29,152 nucleotides of DNA from Bacteroidia bacterium (GTDB lineage Bacteria; Bacteroidota; Bacteroidia; Bacteroidales; Azobacteroidaceae), in the NCBI GenBank assembly GCA_025996865.1, contig BNTV01000058.1, positions 1-29,152 on the forward strand, given 5' to 3'. The translations under genes and the position numbers were made by a program. Shown here piece after piece: positions 16,085 to 24,408 of the stretch. A model generated the notes under the pieces. It had not been told where the DNA came from. It made no database searches and saw nothing but the letters and a program-made list of their open reading frames with translations. The stretch's first letter is position 1; each line of letters opens with the position of its first letter.

Positions 16085-17088
16085 AACGTAAAAGCATTAT
16101 CTGCGTAGGATTTGCATTTGCGATCGTTATCCTGTTTTTCTGCAATCTTTTTTACGGCACAGTATCCATTCCTGCTTCGGCGGTGATGGATATTTTTTTG
16201 GGTAGGGAAGTCGAAAAAAACGTTTGGGCGAATATTGTTTTGCAATCCCGTTTGCCGCAGGCGATAACGGCGCTTTTAGCCGGTTCGGCATTGGCAGTCA
16301 GCGGGTTGATGTTACAAACGCTTTTCCGGAATCCACTCGCAGGGCCTTCTGTTCTGGGAATCAGCAACGGAGCTAATCTGGGTGTTGCGATTGTGATGCT
16401 TTATGCCGGCGAAATGAGCGGATTGTCCTATCATTTATCGGTCGTTTTCTCTGCATTCATCGGCGCATTTTCGGTTTTGCTGTTAATCCTTTATTTCTCG
16501 GCGAAAATAAAAAGTAATGTGTTGGTTTTGATTATCGGAATCATGGTTGGCTACTTGGCTTCGTCGGGCATTTCCGTTCTGAACGCTTACGCTTCGTCCG
16601 ACAATGTTCGCGCGTATGTGCTTTGGGGCATGGGAAATTTTTCGAGCGTGCATAGCGTTCAACTTCCTTTTTATGCAATCAGCATTTTACTTGGATTACT
16701 TTTTTCTGTTTTGTTGATCAAACCGTTGAATGCTTTGCTTTTGGGTGAAAATTACGCTGCTAATCTTGGTGTTGGAATAACCGCCAACCGCATTTATATC
16801 CTGCTTACCACAGGTCTTTTAACGGCCATCGTTACCGCTTTTTGCGGGCCGGTTAGTTTCCTTGGACTGGCGGTGCCGCATTTGGCGCGAATGGCTTTGG
16901 GTACTTCCAATCAAAAATTATTGCTTCCTGCCACGATTTTATCGGGCGCTGCGATTGCATTATTCTGTAATATGCTGACTACAATTCCTTTTGGGAAAGG
17001 TTTGCTGCCTCTCAACGCAGTGACTCCTTTGCTGGGTGCGCCGGTGATCATCTATGTGATTATATCACCGCAATCTCCCCGCTCTTAA
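16081..17088 (+). CDS. FecCD-type iron/cobalamin ABC transporter permease
   Basis: The 335-aa protein is very hydrophobic (about nine or ten helices) and has FecCD/BtuC signatures: LPQAITALLAGSALAVSGLM, QTLFRNPLAGPSVLGISNGA, FCGPVSFLGLAVPHLAR and a C-terminal LLGAPVIIYV. Such permeases move siderophores, haem or cobalamin across the inner membrane with an ATPase and a binding protein, neither of which is encoded next to it. Its ATG overlaps the DUF4293 stop, but it ends 29 bp inside the 3' end of batE on the other strand, with an unusual SPQSPRS tail. This suggests that a rearrangement removed the following transporter genes. Partners could be encoded elsewhere. Confidence 0.88.
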   Translation: MKRKSIICVGFAFAIVILFFCNLFYGTVSIPASAVMDIFLGREVEKNVWANIVLQSRLPQAITALLAGSALAVSGLMLQTLFRNPLAGPSVLGISNGANLGVAIVMLYAGEMSGLSYHLSVVFSAFIGAFSVLLLILYFSAKIKSNVLVLIIGIMVGYLASSGISVLNAYASSDNVRAYVLWGMGNFSSVHSVQLPFYAISILLGLLFSVLLIKPLNALLLGENYAANLGVGITANRIYILLTTGLLTAIVTAFCGPVSFLGLAVPHLARMALGTSNQKLLLPATILSGAAIALFCNMLTTIPFGKGLLPLNAVTPLLGAPVIIYVIISPQSPRS

Positions 17089-17809
17089 TCCACCCGACAT
17101 TCCCTTCAGCCGTTTCAATTTCATTCCAATTGTTGCTTTTTCTCTTCAGTTTTACCTTGGCGCCTTCGTGAAGAATAAACAAATCCGTTCCACTGTCGTC
17201 CGGTGAACTTTTGATCGTGGTAGTCGGTACGAAAATAATGGCGCTGTCGCGCTGCGTCAGACTTTTTTTCTGATTGTAAGCAAAAATATTTCCGAAAATC
17301 ACGAATACAAGCAGGCAGATACCGGCATAAAAACCGGCTTTTTTGATTAAAATCTTACGGGAAAAGAAAAAGAGAAACAAGCTGCCAATCAACAGGATAA
17401 AGCATGCAATGGCAAATCTGCTCCAGGCGTCGGTACTCAAACTGTCTTCAACCGAACGAAACCAGGAGGTGAGGAAAAATTCCCCGACAGGTTCGATTTT
17501 ATCCACGGTTTTCAGTTTGGCAATTTCCAGATTGAAACGAATATCGCCGTTTCCGGGTTCCAACAGCAGCGCCCGCTCGTAATTCAAAATGCTTGGGGCG
17601 ATCTTGTTTGCCTTGTAATAACTGTTGCCCAAGTTGTAATAAACCGTTGCCGATTGCCCGTTTTCTTTCAAGGCGGCTTCGTACCATTCGATGGCATTTG
17701 CATAATCGCCTTTGGCGTAGGCTTCGTTGGCCGATTGAAGCAAATCTTGCGCCGACAACTTCATTGTCGCAAACAGGATTGTTATCAGGATAAAAAACAG
17801 TTTCTTCAT
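17060..17809 (-). CDS. batE: BatE, TPR and SH3-domain protein of the Bat system
   Basis: The 249-aa protein has a signal peptide (about 1-20), TPR repeats (about 22-100: YAKGDYANAIEWYEAALKEN, VYYNLGNSYYKANKIAPS), two membrane helices (131-150 and 158-177) and a C-terminal bacterial SH3 domain (about 185-249, ending GNVGWIKSGEIAVI). This is the BatE layout. It is the last gene of the moxR-bat operon, 11 nt after batD. Bat proteins were linked to aerotolerance in Bacteroides fragilis; their exact task at the envelope is not settled. Its 3' end overlaps the permease gene by 29 bp on the opposite strand. Confidence 0.88.
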   Translation of the reverse strand: MKKLFFILITILFATMKLSAQDLLQSANEAYAKGDYANAIEWYEAALKENGQSATVYYNLGNSYYKANKIAPSILNYERALLLEPGNGDIRFNLEIAKLKTVDKIEPVGEFFLTSWFRSVEDSLSTDAWSRFAIACFILLIGSLFLFFFSRKILIKKAGFYAGICLLVFVIFGNIFAYNQKKSLTQRDSAIIFVPTTTIKSSPDDSGTDLFILHEGAKVKLKRKSNNWNEIETAEGNVGWIKSGEIAVI

Positions 17810-17820
17810 TTTCTTAATCC

Positions 17821-19665
17821 TTATTTTTTGATTGTACTTTCCATTTTATCTATCGCTTTGACGGTCGAATGATACAACTCGTCCATCGCGCCACTTCCCT
17901 GTGAAGGCGCAAAGCGTGCAAATTCCGCCGTATCGAGGATGTTTCTGAAATCGTTGATCAGGCTTTCATCCACGCCGTATTGAGTCAGATTGGCTTCTAC
18001 ATTGTCTTTGGTCAAAGCCGAAACCGGAATATTCAATTTATCGCTCAGATAGCCCCAAACGGCTTTTAATGTTTCGTCGTAAAAAGCTTCTTTTTTGTTT
18101 TCGTTCAAGTATTTGGCAACCGTTTTCAATCGTTTGGACGCCACTTTATTGGCCTTTTTGGTACGAACCAAAGCGATGTTGGCATTTTCGGCCGCCTGTT
18201 TCCGGTAGATGATAAACAGAACGATAAACAACAGCGCCGGAATGATGTAGAACAAATAATAATTGAATGTTCCGAATAAAAACGAACCTTTCCGGAAATG
18301 GTAATTGTCCGTTTTGATATACCGGATGTCTTGACCCAGGAAACGAATATTTTCTTTGTTCGTTGCATTGATGATGGGCGCTGCATTGCCGCTTCCGACT
18401 TCTCCTTGTTCGACATGCAATTGATATTCTTCCGTACTCAATGTTTTATAAGTTCCCGATTTCAGGTCGAAATAAGAAAATTCGACTTTGGGAATGGTGA
18501 AATCGCCGGCATAACGCGGAATGGCATTGTATTCGATGGATTTTGTCCCGCTGACGCCCGATTGTGTAACCTTGGTTTTCACATCAACAGTGGGGTCATA
18601 GACTTCAAAATCGTTGGGGAAAACAATTTCCGGATTTTTAATCAATTTGAGGTTTCCGCTTCCGGAAATGTTTAATTTCAGGGTAACGGCGTCATTAGTT
18701 TTTACGTTCTTGGAACTAATGGACGGATTCATTGTATATTCTCCGACGGCGCCCGAAAAAGAAGCCGGTTTTCCGGCAGGTAAAGGCTTGACATCAATGG
18801 TTACCGGAGCTGATGTTAATGCCATTTTTACATAGGAATAAGTATCTAAAAAGTCCTCGAAAAAGCTTCTGACCCTTTGCTGGGAACGGACACGGGCGAC
18901 AACATCAAATTTTCCGGAACCAATCGTGATTTTTCCGGAACGCTGCGGATACAAAACGGTTTGTTTGATAATGGCAGTGCGGTAATTGCGTCCATTGTAG
19001 GGTTCCAGATCCATGTGGGGATTTTGATTCAACTCAATTTCTTGAGAATAAAATTCTTCAAATTCAGGAAATTTCACATTTTCGATGTTGGTGATATCCA
19101 CCAAAGAATACAATTTGAAAGTAACTAAAAATCCTTCGTTTTCATAAACGGAATTTCTGGATACGTTCATCACAACAAACGCGTCTTTATTGGAAGCTGA
19201 AGTGTTGCCTGCCCGCTGTTGTTCCGCCTGAGAAGCATTGTTATTCTGGCTTGCGGTAGCTGCCTGATCAGCGGGAAGCACCCGGATAGACAATTCATTG
19301 GACTTATAGGTACTGTTTCCAATAACGACCGTAGCCGGTGGAATGGTAAACGTTCCTTCCGACTTGGCCATGACTACACAAACGTAAACGACTGTGGAAG
19401 ATGAGGTCAATTTTCCATTGATGAACTCTGCGGAAGTTCCTTCTTGAAAAACTACCGGTTCGTACAAAACATCAAAATTTTTAATGTCGCCCACTTGCAA
19501 ATTTTTGGGTTTCTCCTGACCGGAAGTTGATACCGTGTAATTGAGCCGGAATTGTTGACCGACAACAACCGTCTTTTCAGAAGAAGCTCTGAAAGATACA
19601 TCTTGGGCTAAAATCCGGTTGCATCCCAAGCAAAGTATTGCCAATAAGAAAATTAATTTCTTCAT
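17821..19665 (-). CDS. batD: BatD, envelope protein of the Bat system
   Basis: The 614-aa protein begins with a signal peptide ending near ILAQ and continues with a large beta-rich periplasmic part (QDVSFRASSEKTVVVGQQF ... ), the DUF3823-like/BatD 'oxygen tolerance' domain pattern. A Gln/Asn-rich linker lies near residues 135-155. One membrane helix (about 468-487) precedes a cytoplasmic helical tail with AVWGYLSDKLNIPVSALT, the usual BatD C-terminus. It probably anchors the Bat complex to the inner membrane. It starts 4 nt after the batC stop codon and is followed by batE at 11 nt, so the genes are co-transcribed. Confidence 0.88.
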   Translation of the reverse strand: MKKLIFLLAILCLGCNRILAQDVSFRASSEKTVVVGQQFRLNYTVSTSGQEKPKNLQVGDIKNFDVLYEPVVFQEGTSAEFINGKLTSSSTVVYVCVVMAKSEGTFTIPPATVVIGNSTYKSNELSIRVLPADQAATASQNNNASQAEQQRAGNTSASNKDAFVVMNVSRNSVYENEGFLVTFKLYSLVDITNIENVKFPEFEEFYSQEIELNQNPHMDLEPYNGRNYRTAIIKQTVLYPQRSGKITIGSGKFDVVARVRSQQRVRSFFEDFLDTYSYVKMALTSAPVTIDVKPLPAGKPASFSGAVGEYTMNPSISSKNVKTNDAVTLKLNISGSGNLKLIKNPEIVFPNDFEVYDPTVDVKTKVTQSGVSGTKSIEYNAIPRYAGDFTIPKVEFSYFDLKSGTYKTLSTEEYQLHVEQGEVGSGNAAPIINATNKENIRFLGQDIRYIKTDNYHFRKGSFLFGTFNYYLFYIIPALLFIVLFIIYRKQAAENANIALVRTKKANKVASKRLKTVAKYLNENKKEAFYDETLKAVWGYLSDKLNIPVSALTKDNVEANLTQYGVDESLINDFRNILDTAEFARFAPSQGSGAMDELYHSTVKAIDKMESTIKK

Positions 19666-19669
19666 ATCT

Positions 19670-20368
19670 TTACCAATTCTTTTCCGTTTTCCGTTGTTTT
19701 TGTTGTCTCGCCTGTTCCGCTTTCACTTTTTCCTGCGTGTTGCGTTCGTTTTGCATCATTGCATCCAGCATCTGTTCGGCGTTTTCTTTTTGCATTTCAT
19801 TGGGATTCTGCTGTTGTTGTTGATCCTTTTTGTCCTGCTGGTCCTGCTTCTGCTGATCCTGTTTTTGTTGCTCGTCTTTATTCTGATCCTGCTTATCTTT
19901 ATCCTTGTCGTTGTTCTGATCCTGATTTTGCTGGTTTTCCAGCAGTTTTTGAGCCAACGCCAGATTATAGCGGGTTTCATCGTCATTGGGATTAAGGCGG
20001 AGCGATTTTTTATACGTTTCAACACTTTTTTGGTAATCTTTGTTACTCATAAAGATATTTCCTATGTTATGGAAATCGGCAGCGGCCATCCCCCTGTCTT
20101 TTTCCTGGGAAAGTGCGGCTTCGTATTGTTGCGTAGCTTCCGGGAATTTGGATTGCTTATACAAGGTATTCCCCAGATTATAAGCCGCATCCGTTGAACG
20201 TGGATTCACTTCCAACGCTTTCCTGTATGCAATCTCCGCTTCGGTATATTTTTCCCGTTTATAGTCTTTGTTTCCTTTTCGCAGTTCTTTTCTGACCTCT
20301 TTTTGTGAAAAAGCAGGCGAACCGAAAACGATAACGAAAGACAAAAATACAAAAAATTTCTTTGTCAT
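19670..20368 (-). CDS. batC: BatC, TPR protein with a Gln/Asp/Lys-rich tail
   Basis: The 232-aa protein has a signal peptide, three to four TPR repeats (about 30-150, e.g. DAAYNLGNTLYKQSKFPEAT and DFHNIGNIFMSNKDYQKS) and a low-complexity tail of Gln, Asn, Asp and Lys (about 150-205). This matches BatC, thought to bind partner proteins of the Bat complex. The tail is encoded by imperfect tandem DNA repeats at about 19800-19935 and may vary in length among strains. The long open frame on the opposite strand is an artefact of this composition. It starts 39 nt after batB. Confidence 0.85.
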   Translation of the reverse strand: MTKKFFVFLSFVIVFGSPAFSQKEVRKELRKGNKDYKREKYTEAEIAYRKALEVNPRSTDAAYNLGNTLYKQSKFPEATQQYEAALSQEKDRGMAAADFHNIGNIFMSNKDYQKSVETYKKSLRLNPNDDETRYNLALAQKLLENQQNQDQNNDKDKDKQDQNKDEQQKQDQQKQDQQDKKDQQQQQNPNEMQKENAEQMLDAMMQNERNTQEKVKAEQARQQKQRKTEKNW

Positions 20369-20394
20369 AACTATTAAATCTATTTTTATGCTGC

Positions 20395-20407
20395 CGTCAT
20401 TGCGAGG
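20395..20407. repeat. Partial REP-like repeat (CGTCATTGCGAGG)
   Basis: CGTCATTGCGAGG lies in the short batB-batC gap just past the batB stop codon. It is the same core as at 22455 and 24353. Such fragments of widespread intergenic palindromes are common in Bacteroidetes genomes; here the matching second arm is missing. Confidence 0.6.
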
Positions 20408-21427
20408 CTAAACTTTAAAAAGTTTGATTTTACTTAAAATCCTGTTTTTCCTATCCAGAATAAAAAATTCCACCATTAGAAGGAACAGCAAAACCCAGGC
20501 GGGAATCAAATATTTTTCGTCGTAAGAGGAATAGACTTTGCTCTCCACTTCCGATTTAGTCATTTTATCCAATTCCTTTTGCAAGGCTTTCAATGCATTG
20601 TTGGTGTTATCGGTTCTTGCGTACATACCGTTTCCGGCAGCGGCAATCTCCTGACACATTTGTTCGTTCAGTTTGGTAATAATCATATTACCGTCTTTAT
20701 CTTTTTGATAGCTATTGCCGGACGCAGGAATCGGGCCGCCCTGAATGGAGCCTACGCCTAAAACGTTCACTTTAATCTCCTTTTCAGCGGCCGCCTTGGT
20801 TGCGCCTAAGGCATCGTCTTCATGATTTTCTCCGTCGGTAATCAGGATAATTGTTTTTTCCGAATGTTCCGAAGGCGAAAAAGAGCTGGTTGCCAGATTG
20901 ATAGCGGCGCCAATGGCCGTTCCCTGCGTCGGAACTATCGACGGATTTATCGAAGATAAAAACATTTTTGCCGAAATATAATCCGAAGTAATGGGCAATT
21001 GGATGAAAGCATCGCCGGCAAAGACAATCAATCCGATTTTATCATTGTGCAAATCGTCGATTAATTTGGATAAAATCAGTTTGGATTTTTCTAAACGAGT
21101 GGGATTTATATCGTTAGACAACATCGAATTGGATACGTCCAGACAAATCATCACTTCGATGCCTTGCCGTTTTACGGTTTCTAATTTAGAACCGAATTGC
21201 GGGCCGGCAATAACCATTATGAATAAGCCCAAACAGACGAACAACAGCCAAAATTTCAAATGCTGTTTTTTTAAGGCCACATCGGGCATTAATTCGCGTA
21301 GAATCTTCATATTGCCCAATTTTTTCAGATTCCTCTTTTTGACGTACATGGAGTACAGAAAGAGAAACAAAAAAACAGGCAATAATACCAACAAATACAA
21401 ATATTCGGGATGTCCAAATTTAAACAT
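20408..21427 (-). CDS. batB: BatB, VWA-domain protein of the Bat system
   Basis: The 339-aa protein has two N-terminal membrane helices (about 8-26 and 58-74), a von Willebrand A domain (about 90-280) and a C-terminal helix (YLIPAWVLLFLLMVEFFIL). The metal site (MIDAS) is complete: DVSNS (Asp97, Ser99, Ser101), GTAIGAAI and a later ITDGENHEDD. The layout is that of BatB. VWA domains in MoxR-linked operons are thought to be clients or effectors of the MoxR ATPase. It follows batA by 12 nt and precedes batC by 39 nt. Confidence 0.9.
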   Translation of the reverse strand: MFKFGHPEYLYLLVLLPVFLFLFLYSMYVKKRNLKKLGNMKILRELMPDVALKKQHLKFWLLFVCLGLFIMVIAGPQFGSKLETVKRQGIEVMICLDVSNSMLSNDINPTRLEKSKLILSKLIDDLHNDKIGLIVFAGDAFIQLPITSDYISAKMFLSSINPSIVPTQGTAIGAAINLATSSFSPSEHSEKTIILITDGENHEDDALGATKAAAEKEIKVNVLGVGSIQGGPIPASGNSYQKDKDGNMIITKLNEQMCQEIAAAGNGMYARTDNTNNALKALQKELDKMTKSEVESKVYSSYDEKYLIPAWVLLFLLMVEFFILDRKNRILSKIKLFKV

Positions 21428-21439
21428 ACATATTGAATT

Positions 21440-22411
21440 TTATGGAATGTTTTTAAATATTGTATATCTCAACAACAGTTCCAGCAAGAAGAAAAGCAAA
21501 GCTATCATGGCGTAACGGCCGTATTCTTCCTGTTTTTTACTGTATTCCTGCACGCTCATTTTCGTTTTTTCCATCTGGTCGATTTCCTGGTAGATTTCTA
21601 CCAGGGCTTTGTTGTTCGTTGCCCTGAAATACCGGCCTCCGGTGATTTGAGCGATTTGAGTCAATGTTTTTTCGTCGATTTCGACTTTCATCATTTCTAT
21701 TCGACCACCTATGGGGTAGGGCGCTTCGCCGATCGTTCCTACGGCAATCGTGTAAACCCGGATTCCATAGGCTTGGGCGATTTGAGCTGCCGTAACCGGT
21801 GCAATTTCTCCGCGGTTGTTGGTGCCGTCGGTCAGAAGGATAATCACTTTCGATTTCGCTTTACTGTCTTTCAAACGGCTGACGGCGGTTGCCAGACCGT
21901 GTCCGATGGCTGTTCCGTCTTCAATCATTCCACAATCCACATCTTTCAGAAGATTCAGCAGAACGGCGTGGTCGGTCGTGAGCGGACATTGGGTAAAACT
22001 TTCGGCTGAGAAAACCACCAAGCCGATGTTGTCATTCCTGCGACCGTTGATGAATGAAGCGGCAACGTTTTTGGCTGCTTTCAAGCGGTCGGGACGCAGG
22101 TCTTGCGCCAACATGGAGGACGAAATGTCCAAACTCATCATGATGTCAATCCCTTCGGTGGTTTCCGTATTCCACTTGTCGGTCGTTTGCGGACGCGCCA
22201 TGGCGATAATCAGAAAGGCGAGTGCGAGCAGCCGGCAAATAAACGGGAGATGGCGCAAATAAATGCGGAAAGTATTCGGCGCTTTTTCAAATCCTTCCAA
22301 AGATGACAGTTGGATACTGGCTTGCGATTTACGCAATTTCCAGATGTACCATCCTGCCATCGGGACAAGTAAAAGCAAGAGCCATAAATATATCGGGTTT
22401 GCAAAAACCAT
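21440..22411 (-). CDS. batA: BatA, VWA-domain protein of the Bat system
   Basis: The 323-aa protein has N-terminal membrane helices (about 7-24 and 56-71), a VWA domain with an intact MIDAS (DISSS: Asp95, Ser97, Ser99; Thr167 in DGTAIGHGL; Asp195 in LLTDGTNNRGE) and a C-terminal helix (about 302-318). This is the BatA pattern. It is a paralogue of BatB next door and the two probably form a membrane pair. The TAA-rich leader gap of 45 nt to the previous gene holds part of a REP-like repeat. Confidence 0.9.
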   Translation of the reverse strand: MVFANPIYLWLLLLLVPMAGWYIWKLRKSQASIQLSSLEGFEKAPNTFRIYLRHLPFICRLLALAFLIIAMARPQTTDKWNTETTEGIDIMMSLDISSSMLAQDLRPDRLKAAKNVAASFINGRRNDNIGLVVFSAESFTQCPLTTDHAVLLNLLKDVDCGMIEDGTAIGHGLATAVSRLKDSKAKSKVIILLTDGTNNRGEIAPVTAAQIAQAYGIRVYTIAVGTIGEAPYPIGGRIEMMKVEIDEKTLTQIAQITGGRYFRATNNKALVEIYQEIDQMEKTKMSVQEYSKKQEEYGRYAMIALLFFLLELLLRYTIFKNIP

Positions 22412-22454
22412 ATTTTTAAAAAATTAATAAACAATTATATTTAATATCCGCAGT

Positions 22455-22465
22455 CGTCATTGCGA
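22455..22465. repeat. Partial REP-like repeat (CGTCATTGCGA)
   Basis: CGTCATTGCGA overlaps the stop codon of the DUF4381-like gene, whose final TGA lies inside the motif (22459-22457 on the minus strand). It is the same core as at 20395 and 24353. The 3' end of that gene may therefore have been redrawn by an inserted repeat. Confidence 0.55.
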
Positions 22466-23434
22466 TGAACCCTCTTTTTCTGTTTCTTCCGCCGGCAATT
22501 CTTCTTTTTTCGTATGATTGACAAATAAATACGCATTCATCAGACTCAATTCGTTTTCGTCGGGAAGCGGATTGTATTTGGCAAATTTCACGAAATCGGC
22601 CAGGATAAGAATCTGTTTCAAGTTATCGTATGAAGAATCTATATCGCTGTATCCCTTTACTTTATCCAATATTTCACCGGAAGTCATTTCCAAAGCCGGA
22701 ATATCGAACTGTTCGTCGATATATTTTCGCAATATATCCGTGATGTCGGAATGATATTCTTTCACTTTTCCCATTTGCCACAACTTTTGGATTTTTACCG
22801 CATCCAATTCTTGGATAGCGCGTGTGTGCGGCGGAATGTACGGTTTTTCCTTTTTGAAAGGGATTATCGGCTTGTTATTCACTAAGCGATAAATGATGAA
22901 AGCAATCAACGCAATGAGTCCCAATCCCCAGATAATCCCGATAATCCACGGAAGAAAATCCGCCCACACAAATTTCGGTTGGATTACGCCTTTGATGTCG
23001 TAGAATTGTTTGGATACCGTATCTACCGGAAACGTAGAAACGTTCAGCGCCAAAGATTCGGAATAAGCCGTATCCGTTCCCACAACCGCTTTGAAAGGCG
23101 GTAATAAATACAGGGCAGAATCAAATGAGGTAATTAAATAATGGTATTTCAACTGTACTCTGTCGTTTCCCAAATCAGTGGTATCGATTTTTGAAATGGC
23201 CAATACTTCTACGCCGTTTATCAATGTGTCGGTAATCACAGGAATTTGCAAAGGCTGATTTTTATTGGCGGCAACTTCCAAGTGAATCTGTGTCTGGTGT
23301 CCGATAAGAATATGGGTGGAATCCATAACCGCTTTGATAACGGGCGGTTGAGCGGATATGGAAAAAATGCTTATCCACAAACTGATGATGCAAATAACAA
23401 TTTTTATCCGGTTATTTTTCTTCATTGTTTTCAA
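22457..23434 (-). CDS. DUF4381-like membrane protein of the moxR-bat operon
   Basis: The 325-aa protein has a signal peptide or signal anchor (about 10-28), a beta-rich periplasmic part (30-140), a membrane helix (161-184) and a cytoplasmic helical tail with QKLWQMGKVKEYHSDIT, DILRKYIDEQFDIPALEMTS and a later TSGEILDKVKG. The tail resembles that of BatD, and the position between DUF58 and batA is where such genes occur in Bacteroidetes moxR operons. The exact role is unknown. An alternative start is the Met at codon 4 (MKKNNRI). The last residues are changed by a REP-like motif. Confidence 0.72.
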   Translation of the reverse strand: MKTMKKNNRIKIVICIISLWISIFSISAQPPVIKAVMDSTHILIGHQTQIHLEVAANKNQPLQIPVITDTLINGVEVLAISKIDTTDLGNDRVQLKYHYLITSFDSALYLLPPFKAVVGTDTAYSESLALNVSTFPVDTVSKQFYDIKGVIQPKFVWADFLPWIIGIIWGLGLIALIAFIIYRLVNNKPIIPFKKEKPYIPPHTRAIQELDAVKIQKLWQMGKVKEYHSDITDILRKYIDEQFDIPALEMTSGEILDKVKGYSDIDSSYDNLKQILILADFVKFAKYNPLPDENELSLMNAYLFVNHTKKEELPAEETEKEGSSQ

Positions 23435-24304
23435 TCAACTGCGTATATTAAATAATCCTATCAATGCTTTTACATAATCTCCGTCGGTACGAATCGAAAC
23501 AGAATCCACACGACTCCGTTTGAATGCGTTGCTCATTTCCGTCTGGCGTTTTTCCCACCAGTGTTTGTAGGCCGACCGCACTTTGAAAGAGGCGGTATCA
23601 ACGTATTTTTCAATTCCGCTTTCGGCGTCTTTTACTTTGACCATGCCGACTTTCGGCATTTCCGTTTCGCGGTCGTCGTAAACCTGAATGGCTACAATGT
23701 CATGCTTTTTGTTGGCAATCGTGAGCGCATCCTGATAATCTCCTTTGTTGATGTAATCGGAAAAAACAAATGCCGTACAACGTTTTTTGATGGCATTGGT
23801 GAGGTATTTCAGTACTTGCCCAATGTCGGTGTTGGTGTGTTGAGGCTCAAAATCAATGAGTTCGCGGATGATATAGAGGATGTGCTTTTTCCCTTTTTGG
23901 GGAGGAATGAATTTTTCTATCCGGTCTGAAAAAAAGATAACGCCGATTTTGTCATTGTTTTGAATCGCCGAGAAAGCGAGTGTCGCCGCGATTTCAGTGA
24001 TCATGTCTTTTTTCAGCACTTCGATGGTACCGAAGTTCCGGCTTCCCGAAACGTCAATTAAAAGCATGACGGTCAATTCCCGTTCTTCTTCGAAAATCTT
24101 TATATAGGGCTTTGAATATCTTGCGGTTACATTCCAGTCAATATCGCGGATATCGTCGCCGAATTCGTATTCCCGAACTTCCGAAAAAGCCATGCCTCGA
24201 CCTTTAAACGCGGAATGATATTGTCCGGCAAAGATATTGCTGGATAATCCTCGCGTTTTAATTTCGATTTGTCTAACCTTTTTTAATAATTCGCTTGTTT
24301 CCAT
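23435..24304 (-). CDS. DUF58 family protein of the moxR-bat operon
   Basis: The 289-aa protein contains the DUF58 signature (RGMAFSEVREYEFGDDIR, DIDWNVTARYSKPYIK) at about 36-69, leading into a VWA-like fold with LLIDVSGS (Asp84, Ser86, Ser88). DUF58 genes nearly always follow moxR, and the protein is thought to be a partner or substrate of MoxR. It starts 104 nt after moxR, and that gap holds a palindromic repeat element; its stop is followed directly by the next start codon. Confidence 0.88.
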   Translation of the reverse strand: METSELLKKVRQIEIKTRGLSSNIFAGQYHSAFKGRGMAFSEVREYEFGDDIRDIDWNVTARYSKPYIKIFEEERELTVMLLIDVSGSRNFGTIEVLKKDMITEIAATLAFSAIQNNDKIGVIFFSDRIEKFIPPQKGKKHILYIIRELIDFEPQHTNTDIGQVLKYLTNAIKKRCTAFVFSDYINKGDYQDALTIANKKHDIVAIQVYDDRETEMPKVGMVKVKDAESGIEKYVDTASFKVRSAYKHWWEKRQTEMSNAFKRSRVDSVSIRTDGDYVKALIGLFNIRS

Positions 24305-24309
24305 AGAAA

Positions 24310-24407
24310 TTGAGAATTGAGAATTGAGAATTGAGAATTAGGTTGTGTAGTACGTCATTACGAGCATAGCGAAGCAATCCGTAATTTTCAATTCTCCATT
24401 CTCAATT
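24310..24407. repeat. Composite palindromic element with (TTGAGAA)4 arms and a REP-like core
   Basis: Four exact TTGAGAA units (24310-24337) are mirrored by TTCTCCA and TTCTCAA (24392-24405). Between them lies CGTCATTACGAG, then CATAGCGAAGCAATCC (24353-24380), the REP-like core with the GAAGCAATCC end also seen at 14025-14034. Transcribed as part of the moxR operon, it would form a long hairpin between moxR and DUF58 and may alter the ratio of the two products. It looks like a small non-autonomous repeat unit. Confidence 0.75.
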
Positions 24408-24408
24408 A

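Noticed and set aside
19619..20197. A 192-codon hydrophobic Leu-rich frame on the plus strand opposite batC
   Set aside because: It is the complement of the Gln/Asp/Lys repeat tail of BatC; the apparent membrane protein is a composition artefact.
24310..24407. CRISPR-like repeats
   Set aside because: The heptamers are directly adjacent without spacers and the second arm is inverted, so it is a palindromic repeat, not an array.
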